Source: Cellulomonas xylanilytica (GTDB lineage Bacteria; Actinomycetota; Actinomycetes; Actinomycetales; Cellulomonadaceae). From it: a DNA stretch of 64,000 nt. Within the stretch, counting starts at the first letter, position 1. The number at the start of each line of letters is the position of its first letter. A program made the position numbers and the translations under genes. Positions 59,081-64,000 of this stretch are shown here, piece after piece. A model generated the notes under the pieces. That model was not told the DNA's origin, searched no databases, and saw only the letters and a program-made list of their open reading frames with translations. The stretch spans positions 62,001-126,000 of the forward strand of contig NZ_BJUB01000007.1 of the NCBI RefSeq assembly GCF_007989805.1, given 5' to 3'.

Positions 59081-60141
59081 AGCGCCCGCTGCCACTCCGC
59101 GTCGACGCTGGCCTGCCGGAAGCCGAGCGCCACGTTGATGGCCAGCATGTGCGCGTTCTCCTGCGCGTTCCAGGTGTGGATGCGGGCGGCGCGCGGACGG
59201 ACGCCTGCGAGGGCGTCGAGGACGGCGATCTTGGCCACCATCCCGAGCCCGTGCCCGCGGTGCTCCCGCAGCACGAGGGTGTCGCCCTGGAAGACGACGG
59301 CCGGCTTGTCCAGCGGGTACTCGACCATCGAGAAGGCGGCCGGCTCGCCGGTGGGCACGTGCTCGACGACCGCGACCAGGAAACCCTGCCCGCGGCGCCG
59401 GATGTCGGCGGCGTCGGCGACGACGCGGTCGGCGTCCCACGGGTCCTCGGTGAGCTCGAGGCCGGCGGACGGTGCGTCGGTGCTCATGCGCGTCTTGAGG
59501 AGGGCGAGCCCGTCGAGCCACTCGGCGGCGTACTCGTCCTGCATCAGGTGGACGCGGTAGGAGGCGCCGGGGTCGCGCCGCAGGTGGTCGACGCGTGCCG
59601 GCAGGGTCAGCACCGAGTGCCGGACCACCTGCTCGAGGGTGAACCCGCGGGCGAGCGCGAAGCGGGTGGCGTCGTCGTGCACGGGGATGCGTCCGCTGCC
59701 GGTGGGTGACTCCAGGGCGTCCGGTCCGGGCTCGGGCTCGGTCGCGTACGAGGAGTCGGAGATGACGACGCGGCGCCCGGCATCCCGGGCGATGTCCAGG
59801 CCGGCGTCCCACAGGGCCGCCCCGATGCCGCGGCGCCGCTGGTCGGGGTGCACGCCGACGTAGATCACGGCCAGGTGCGCGTTGCCGACGAGCGGCAGGC
59901 CGATCATGGCCCGGCCGACGACCGACTCCGGCGTGCGCGGCGCTCCCGCGGGGAGCGCGACGATCCGGTGGACCCTGCGGTGCGGCTCGGTCATCGTGGC
60001 GCGCGTGGTGGCCACGTCGAGCGAGAAGTCGGTCGAGCCGTGGATCGCGAGGTCGACGGCGTCCCCGACCCGGACCGTCCCCTCGACCGTCCAGGCGTCG
60101 GGGTGGTCCGGGTCTGCGGGGACGTGCACGAGGGCGACCAT
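59077..60141 (-). CDS. Tandem GNAT N-acetyltransferase
   Basis: A 354-residue protein with two GNAT domains. The first has the acetyl-CoA loop VIYVGVHPDQRRRGIGAALWDAGLD (about 105-130), the second DTLVLREHRGHGLGMVAKIAVLDAL with HTWNAQENAHMLAINVALGF at the end. Double-GNAT proteins of this length include mycothiol synthase-like and aminoglycoside-modifying enzymes, but here the substrate is unknown. ATG 60141 (MVALVHVPADPDHP) is chosen; upstream residues are low-complexity. It overlaps the MFS gene by four bases. Confidence 0.87.
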   Translation of the reverse strand: MVALVHVPADPDHPDAWTVEGTVRVGDAVDLAIHGSTDFSLDVATTRATMTEPHRRVHRIVALPAGAPRTPESVVGRAMIGLPLVGNAHLAVIYVGVHPDQRRRGIGAALWDAGLDIARDAGRRVVISDSSYATEPEPGPDALESPTGSGRIPVHDDATRFALARGFTLEQVVRHSVLTLPARVDHLRRDPGASYRVHLMQDEYAAEWLDGLALLKTRMSTDAPSAGLELTEDPWDADRVVADAADIRRRGQGFLVAVVEHVPTGEPAAFSMVEYPLDKPAVVFQGDTLVLREHRGHGLGMVAKIAVLDALAGVRPRAARIHTWNAQENAHMLAINVALGFRQASVDAEWQRAL

Positions 60142-60179
60142 CGGGTCAGCCTGGCGTGCCGTCCCCGCAGCGGGCAACG

Positions 60180-60596
60180 TCAGAGCCGCAACGCGCGCAG
60201 GGCCAGCACCACGACGGGCACCAGGGCGAGGTGGCAGCAGGCGAGCGTGACGGTGCTCGCGGTGTCGAGGTCGGCAGGGACCGTCATGAGAAAGATCGTC
60301 CCGACCGCCAGGACGGGGGCGACGACGAGCGCGGTGGGCAGGACCCAGCTCCAGCGCCGGCGCAGGAGCGCCACCAGCGTCAGGCCCACCAGCAACGGCA
60401 GCGCGGTGAACCCGGCCACGGTGACTGCCGAGACGGTCGCCGGGCCGGTGCTCGCCGTGAAGTCGAAGGTCGCCCCCGCGGCCCGCCCGACCGCGTAGAT
60501 CACGAGGTTCACGGCGACCGCGAGGACCACGGCGCCGCCGACGACCGCCCACGCCGGCCGGACGCGGACGGTGCCCGCGGTGGCAGTCGCCGTCAT
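60180..60596 (-). CDS. DUF6069-like four-helix membrane protein
   Basis: A 138-residue membrane protein with four helices (WAVVGGAVVLAVAVNLVIYAVGR; TVSAVTVAGFTALPLLVGLTLVAL; WVLPTALVVAPVLAVGTIFLM; VTLACCHLALVPVVVLALRAL). It fits the DUF6069 pattern often seen beside ArsR-SRPBCC pairs. ATG 60596 overlaps the SRPBCC stop (ATGA), so it is the third gene of the ArsR operon that starts at 61380. Confidence 0.82.
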   Translation of the reverse strand: MTATATAGTVRVRPAWAVVGGAVVLAVAVNLVIYAVGRAAGATFDFTASTGPATVSAVTVAGFTALPLLVGLTLVALLRRRWSWVLPTALVVAPVLAVGTIFLMTVPADLDTASTVTLACCHLALVPVVVLALRALRL

Positions 60597-61048
60597 GACC
60601 GTGTCAGGAACGCCGTGATGCGGTCGAACGCCCCGACCCACGCGTTCTCGGCGAAGAAGTCGCGGACCTCGACGGACGGGAACCCGGTCTGCACGACGGA
60701 CATGAGGGTGCCGTCGCCGTGCGCCTCGAAGGTCACCTCGATGTGCGTCGTCATGGTCATGCCGTCGGGGCTGCTGCCGGTCGACTCGGTGACCAGGCGG
60801 TGCGGGCGGTCGATGACGAGGAACGTCTGCGTCTCACGGAACAGCGTGTCCCGGTCGGGTCCCCACACGGCGGTCTGCTGCCCGCCGACGCGCAGGTCGA
60901 CCTCGATCTCCACGACGCCGGGCTCCTCGTCGAGGATGGAGAACCAGATCTTCTGCTTCTCGGCGTCGGTGTAGGCGTCGAAGACCTCCTCCGGGGTGGC
61001 GGGCAGGACGCGCGTGGCGCGCAGGTCGAGGGTGGTGTCGGTGGTCAT
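60593..61048 (-). CDS. SRPBCC (AHSA1-like) protein
   Basis: A 151-residue SRPBCC-fold protein: LDLRATRVLPATPEEVFDAYTDAEKQKIWFSILDEEPGVVEIEVDLRVGGQQTAVWG, then HIEVTFEAHGDGTLMSVVQTGFPSVEVRDFFAENAWVGAFDRI. Ligand unknown. ATG 61048 overlaps the ArsR stop at 61045 by four bases. It is the middle gene of ArsR-SRPBCC-DUF6069, all controlled by the operator-covered promoter at 61373-61416. Confidence 0.92.
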   Translation of the reverse strand: MTTDTTLDLRATRVLPATPEEVFDAYTDAEKQKIWFSILDEEPGVVEIEVDLRVGGQQTAVWGPDRDTLFRETQTFLVIDRPHRLVTESTGSSPDGMTMTTHIEVTFEAHGDGTLMSVVQTGFPSVEVRDFFAENAWVGAFDRITAFLTRS

Positions 61049-61380
61049 TCTTCCGTTCCTCTCTGCAGGGTGAAGTAGGCCTCGAGACCGTCGAGCCGAC
61101 GCTCCCAGAGCCGCTGGTAGAACGAGATCCATGCCATGGCGTCGTCCAGTCGTTCGTCGCCGAGGCGGCACTGCCGGGACCGGCCGACCTTCTCGGTGCG
61201 GACCAGCCCGGCGTCCTCGAGGACCCGGACGTGCTTGGTCATGCCGGTGAGGGTCATGCCGTGCGGCTCGGCGAGCTCCCCGATGCTCGCGGGGCCCTCC
61301 CCGAGCCGGGTGAGGATGTCGCGCCGGGTCGAGTCGGCCAGGGCCGAGTAGATCCGGTCGAGAACGTCATGCTGAACCAT
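61045..61380 (-). CDS. ArsR-family transcriptional repressor
   Basis: A 111-residue winged-helix repressor: VLDRIYSALADSTRRDILTRLGEGPASIGELAEPHGMTLTGMTKHVRVLEDAGLVRTEKVGRSRQCRLG, then WISFYQRLWERRLDGLEAYF. The start is ATG 61380 (MVQHDVLD), seven bases after TATGGT (-10, 61388-61393 on the minus strand) with TTGCAC 17 bases further, so the mRNA is probably leaderless; ATG 61392 would lie inside the promoter. Two AACC-type operators overlap the promoter, consistent with autorepression. Confidence 0.92.
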   Translation of the reverse strand: MVQHDVLDRIYSALADSTRRDILTRLGEGPASIGELAEPHGMTLTGMTKHVRVLEDAGLVRTEKVGRSRQCRLGDERLDDAMAWISFYQRLWERRLDGLEAYFTLQRGTEE

Positions 61381-61416
61381 GTGGTTCACCATACGACACT
61401 GAACCGATCGGTGCAA
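61373..61416 (-). promoter_or_regulatory. ArsR promoter with two operators
   Basis: Minus strand: -35 TTGCAC (61416-61411), 17 bases, -10 TATGGT (61393-61388), seven bases, ATG 61380. TGAACC-ATGT-GGTTCA (61373-61388) is a perfect repeat covering the -10 end and the start codon; TGAACC-GATC-GGTGCA (61400-61415), one mismatch, covers the spacer and -35. Confidence 0.75.
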
Positions 61417-61426
61417 TGACAGGACG

Positions 61427-61432
61427 TAGGAT
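61427..61432 (+). promoter_or_regulatory. -10 box of a probable leaderless promoter
   Basis: TAGGAT, six bases (cgtcgg), GTG 61439. No ribosome binding site precedes this start. Confidence 0.5.
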
Positions 61433-61438
61433 CGTCGG

Positions 61439-61771
61439 GTGCGCGTCATCAGAGGCAAGGTCGGCGTCGTCGCGGCCCTGGTGCTCGCGGTGGCCCTGGC
61501 GCTGTCCGCGCTGGCCGGCCTGGGGGCGCGACCGACGGGCGTCCCCGCCGACGGCCCGTGGGCCGTTCAGCTCACCGCGCCCGAGGGCGACTGGGCCTCC
61601 TGCCTCGACGACCCCGTGGTGAACGCCCCCGTCGCGGGGGAGTCGACCGTGACGGCCGTGTTCGTGGCCGAGGCCACCGAGGCGGACGTCCAGCGCGTGC
61701 TCGACTGCCTCTCCGACGCGATGACCGGCGGGTCCGTCCAGGTGGGGACCGTCGAGCCGGTCGACGCCTAG
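61439..61771 (+). CDS. Small exported or membrane-anchored protein, unknown
   Basis: A 110-residue protein with one N-terminal hydrophobic helix (KVGVVAALVLAVALALSALAGLGA, residues 7-30) that is either a signal peptide or an anchor, and a short outer domain with two Cys (WASCLDDPVV and RVLDCLSDAM). TVTAVFVAEATEADVQRVLDCLSD looks like a small alpha/beta fold. No family recognised. The start is set by the TAGGAT box six bases upstream. Divergent from the ArsR operon, convergent with the NUDIX gene. Confidence 0.75.
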   Translation: MRVIRGKVGVVAALVLAVALALSALAGLGARPTGVPADGPWAVQLTAPEGDWASCLDDPVVNAPVAGESTVTAVFVAEATEADVQRVLDCLSDAMTGGSVQVGTVEPVDA

Positions 61772-61787
61772 CCCCCGCCGCGCTCGG

Positions 61788-62330
61788 TCACCGGGTGGCC
61801 AGGACCTCGTCGAGCACCGTCCGCAGCCGCACGGCGAAGTCGTCCGGAGTGCCGACGGGCAGGTCGTCGACGCGGAACCAGGCGACCTGCTCGCTCTCGT
61901 CGCTGACGACCGGCACCGACGACGCGGCGGCGTAGGCGACGAACCCGACGTCCCAGTGCGTCCGGCACCGCCCGAAGGACGCCGAGAGGTCGTGCCGGTG
62001 CACGTCGGCCGGGAGTCCGCCGCGAGGGGACAGGTCTGTGATCCCGCCCTCCTCGCGCGCCTCGCGGTACGCGGCCTCGGCCAGCGACACGTCGCCGGGC
62101 TCCAGGTGCCCGCCCAGCTGCACCCAGAACTGGCCCTTGCGGTGGAAGCACAGCAGCACGTGCGACAGGTCCGGGGTGAGCACGAAGCAGCTGGCCGTCA
62201 GGTGCGCGGCGGCCAGCGACCGGTCCACGGCGGCCGCTCCGGAGGTGGCGACGAACTCCCGGTACTCCGCGAGCAGGGCGGCCTGGCCGGGGTCGTGGGG
62301 GGTCCACTCGTCGAGCACGTCGCTGATCAC
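61788..62330 (-). CDS. NUDIX hydrolase
   Basis: A 180-residue NUDIX enzyme. The Nudix box is GGHLEPGDVSLAEAAYREAREEGG, with the catalytic REAREEGG core and Asp in place of the usual first Glu. LTASCFVLTPDLSHVLLCFHRKGQFWVQLGG precedes it. It hydrolyses a nucleoside-diphosphate-linked or similar pyrophosphate; the substrate is unknown. GTG 62330 is seven bases after TACGCT on the minus strand. That -10 box overlaps the box of the divergent acetyltransferase gene. Confidence 0.9.
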   Translation of the reverse strand: MISDVLDEWTPHDPGQAALLAEYREFVATSGAAAVDRSLAAAHLTASCFVLTPDLSHVLLCFHRKGQFWVQLGGHLEPGDVSLAEAAYREAREEGGITDLSPRGGLPADVHRHDLSASFGRCRTHWDVGFVAYAAASSVPVVSDESEQVAWFRVDDLPVGTPDDFAVRLRTVLDEVLATR

Positions 62331-62337
62331 GGGCGGC

Positions 62338-62347
62338 AGCGTACGGT
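62338..62347. promoter_or_regulatory. Overlapping divergent -10 boxes
   Basis: AGCGTACGGT contains TACGCT on the minus strand (62343-62338), seven bases from GTG 62330, and TACGGT on the plus strand (62342-62347), six bases from GTG 62354. The two boxes share the TA at 62342-62343, so one element serves two leaderless promoters. Confidence 0.6.
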
Positions 62348-62353
62348 GCCGTG

Positions 62354-62878
62354 GTGACGATCGAGCGGCGGACGCCGCGCCTGCTGATGCGGGAGTGGAC
62401 AGAGGCCGACCTCGAGCCGTTCGCGGAGCTGAACGCGGACCCCGAGGTGATGGAGTTCTTCCCGGCCACCCTGACCCGTCAGGCCAGCGACAGGTTCGCC
62501 GCACGGGCGCAGGCGCGGCTGCAGGAGGACGGCTGGGGCCTGTGGGCGCTGGAGGTGGACGGCCGGTTCGCCGGGTTCACCGGCCTGGCCCGACCGTCGT
62601 GGGACCGGTCGATGGTGGAGGTGGGCTGGCGGTTGCCGCGCTGGGCGTGGGGCCATGGTTACGCGACGGAGGCGGCGCGCGAGGCGCTGGCCGTCGGCTT
62701 CGACGAGGTGGGTCTGACGGAGATCGTCTCGTTCACCGCGGTGCCGAACGAGCGCTCGCAGGCCGTGATGCGCCGCCTCGGCATGACCCGCGACCCGGCC
62801 GACGACTTCGACTACCCGACGATCGCGGCGGGCCACCCGCTGCGGCGCTCGGTCCTGTACAGGATCACACGCCCCTGA
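62354..62878 (+). CDS. GNAT N-acetyltransferase (RimJ/RimL-like)
   Basis: A 174-residue GNAT enzyme: IERRTPRLLMREWTEADLEPFAELNADPEVMEFFPA is the usual RimL-type start, WALEVDGRFAGFTGLARPSW a core strand pair, GWRLPRWAWGHGYATEAAREALAVGFDEVGL the acetyl-CoA site, and NERSQAVMRRLGMTRD the final motif. It acetylates an N-terminal or small-molecule amine, unknown which. GTG 62354 is preferred over GTG 62351 because it is exactly six bases after TACGGT. Confidence 0.9.
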   Translation: MTIERRTPRLLMREWTEADLEPFAELNADPEVMEFFPATLTRQASDRFAARAQARLQEDGWGLWALEVDGRFAGFTGLARPSWDRSMVEVGWRLPRWAWGHGYATEAAREALAVGFDEVGLTEIVSFTAVPNERSQAVMRRLGMTRDPADDFDYPTIAAGHPLRRSVLYRITRP

Positions 62879-62902
62879 GTGGCCGCTCGGGGTGCCGCGG
62901 GA

Positions 62903-62908
62903 CATACT
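62903..62908 (+). promoter_or_regulatory. -10 box of a probable leaderless promoter
   Basis: CATACT, seven bases (cgccccc), GTG 62916. No Shine-Dalgarno sequence is visible. Confidence 0.45.
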
Positions 62909-62915
62909 CGCCCCC

Positions 62916-63890
62916 GTGACCACCCCCCAGGACGCGATCACCCAGCCGGCTGCCGAGCAGCGCGACGACCGCGGTCCCCTGCGCACGGCCGTCATCGTCA
63001 ACCCGAACCGCGTCGAGGGCCTCGACGAGCTCCGCGCCGGCATCGTGGAGCAGCTGACCGAGGCCGGCTGGCCCGAGCCGGCCTGGTTGGAGACGACGGC
63101 CGAGGACCCCGGCACCGGGCAGGCGAAGCAGGCCGTCGAGGACGGCGCCGCGGTCGTGTTCGTGGCCGGTGGCGACGGCACCGTGCGCGCGTGCATCGAC
63201 GGGCTGGCCGGGACGCAGACGGCGCTCGCGATCCTGCCGGGCGGCACCGGCAACCTGCTGGCCACCAACCTCGGTGTCCCCACCAACACGATCGAGGGCG
63301 TCCAGCTGGCCCTGGACCGCGGCCGGCGCGTGGTCGACCTCGGCGAGGTCGAGGGCCAGACGTTCGCCGTCATGGCGGGCATGGGCCTCGACGCCGCGAT
63401 GGTCGACGACGCCCCCACCAGGCTGAAGGCCGTGCTCGGCCCGGTCGCGTACGTGTTCTCGGCGCTCAAGCACCTCAACGACGCGGAGATGAAGGTCGAG
63501 GTGCAGGTCGACGACTACCCCGTCCTGCGCCGCCGTGCCCGCACGGTGATCGTCGGCAACGTCGGACGCCTGCAGGGCGGGGTCAACCTGCTGCCCGACG
63601 CGGAGCCGGACAACGGCCAGATGGACGTCGCCGTCCTGGCGCCGCGCAACCTCGGGCACTGGATCCAGACGGCGTTCGCCGTCCTGCGTCCGGGTCGCAA
63701 CCGGGTGCCCAACATGGAGGTGCTGCGCGGGTCGAGGATCACCATCACCAGCGACCGCCCGCAGCCCCGCCAGCTCGACGGGGACGTCATCGACAAGTCG
63801 ACGACCCTCGACGTCGCGGTCCGCCCGGACGCCCTGTGGGTCTGCGTCTACCAGCCGGACACGTCGGAGGACCTGACCGAGGGCTCCTGA
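62916..63890 (+). CDS. Diacylglycerol/lipid kinase family protein
   Basis: A 324-residue member of the DAGK catalytic-domain family. The nucleotide-binding motif is VVFVAGGDGTVRACIDGLAG (about 80-100), with LAILPGGTGNLLATNLGVP next; QTFAVMAGMGLDAAMVDDAP and RTVIVGNVGRLQGGVNLLPDAEPDNGQMDVAVLAP follow. It phosphorylates a lipid such as diacylglycerol or a sphingoid/undecaprenyl analogue at the membrane surface. The start follows CATACT by seven bases. It is convergent with a partial gene, four bases between the stops. Confidence 0.92.
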   Translation: MTTPQDAITQPAAEQRDDRGPLRTAVIVNPNRVEGLDELRAGIVEQLTEAGWPEPAWLETTAEDPGTGQAKQAVEDGAAVVFVAGGDGTVRACIDGLAGTQTALAILPGGTGNLLATNLGVPTNTIEGVQLALDRGRRVVDLGEVEGQTFAVMAGMGLDAAMVDDAPTRLKAVLGPVAYVFSALKHLNDAEMKVEVQVDDYPVLRRRARTVIVGNVGRLQGGVNLLPDAEPDNGQMDVAVLAPRNLGHWIQTAFAVLRPGRNRVPNMEVLRGSRITITSDRPQPRQLDGDVIDKSTTLDVAVRPDALWVCVYQPDTSEDLTEGS

Positions 63891-63894
63891 TCCC

Positions 63895-64000
63895 TCACGG
63901 CAGCGCGGCGACCTGGTCGGTGCTCAGCGGCAGGCCCAGGTCGTGCAGGACGTCGGCCAGCTCGTCGTCGGCGACCGTGCGCTCGTCGGTCTGCCCGGCG
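63895..64000 (-). CDS. C-terminal fragment of an unidentified protein
   Basis: A leftward gene enters from beyond the window. The stop TGA is at 63897-63895; about 34 C-terminal codons are visible, reading TDERTVADDELADVLHDLGL and ending LSTDQVAALP. The tail is acidic and helical. I do not recognise the family from this piece. Confidence 0.55.
   Translation of the reverse strand, partial: AGQTDERTVADDELADVLHDLGLPLSTDQVAALP

Noticed and set aside
1-64000. tRNA, rRNA, known riboswitches and insertion sequences
   Set aside because: I looked for tRNA-like ends and arms, T-box or SAM/B12-type conserved strings and transposase-like proteins and saw none that could be supported by eye; a covariance-model search would be decisive.

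Overview
The window is about 73-75 % GC by eye, with GTG starts, very short gene spacing, many 4-base ATGA/GTGA overlaps, twin CBM-type secreted enzymes and actinobacterial promoter habits. It reads as the chromosome of a soil or plant-litter actinobacterium, most likely a Cellulomonas-like member of the Micrococcales: it has a secreted AA10 polysaccharide monooxygenase with a CBM2 domain, a GH3 beta-glucosidase, a GH38 alpha-mannosidase operon and a giant GH87-type alpha-glucanase. I saw no tRNA, rRNA, CRISPR array, insertion sequence, integrase or phage gene, and no gene-free stretch longer than 300 bases.

Layout. 1-7169: small ligand-binding (SRPBCC) genes with an ArsR repressor, a DUF1905/methyltransferase pair, an epoxide hydrolase, a P-loop kinase-like gene, a LacI regulator and an M3 metallopeptidase. 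7170-11542: an organosulfur uptake operon (binding protein, ATPase, permease, flavin monooxygenase) preceded by a 32-codon Cys-rich leader peptide whose last codons can pair with the operon's ribosome binding site. 11596-15907: small enzymes and membrane proteins. 15987-22099: a two-gene unit, a soluble M48-like metallopeptidase translationally coupled to a 1654-residue protein with a kinase-like remnant, DUF4011, an SF1 helicase and a Vsr-like nuclease fold; this is the best candidate for a defence-type system. 22208-24445: GH3 enzyme. 25254-33784: ROK regulator, sugar ABC transporter without its ATPase, GH38 alpha-mannosidase and aldo/keto reductase, a mannoside-use operon.

33858-41507: a LuxR-type regulator, a secreted protein, and a leftward four-gene operon (39826 to 35738) that begins with an 81-residue protein made of three 22-residue Gly/Asp/His repeats, followed without a gap by a JmjC/cupin oxygenase, a sucrase/ferredoxin-like protein and a SpoIIE-type phosphatase. 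This looks like a repeat peptide plus hydroxylase pair, possibly a new ribosomally made and modified peptide. Next to it lies an ArsR-SRPBCC-SRPBCC operon. 41745-49773: the GH87-like enzyme, a SigG-like ECF sigma factor and the AA10 enzyme. 49909-64000: MarR, AraC and ArsR regulated small operons, transporters, acetyltransferases, a NUDIX enzyme and a lipid-kinase-like protein.

Across the window at least ten genes have a TANNNT-like -10 box 6-7 bases before the start codon and no Shine-Dalgarno sequence, the signature of leaderless mRNAs; I used this to choose starts. Two ArsR-SRPBCC modules 21 kb apart carry the same operator plan (AACC-N4-GGTT).
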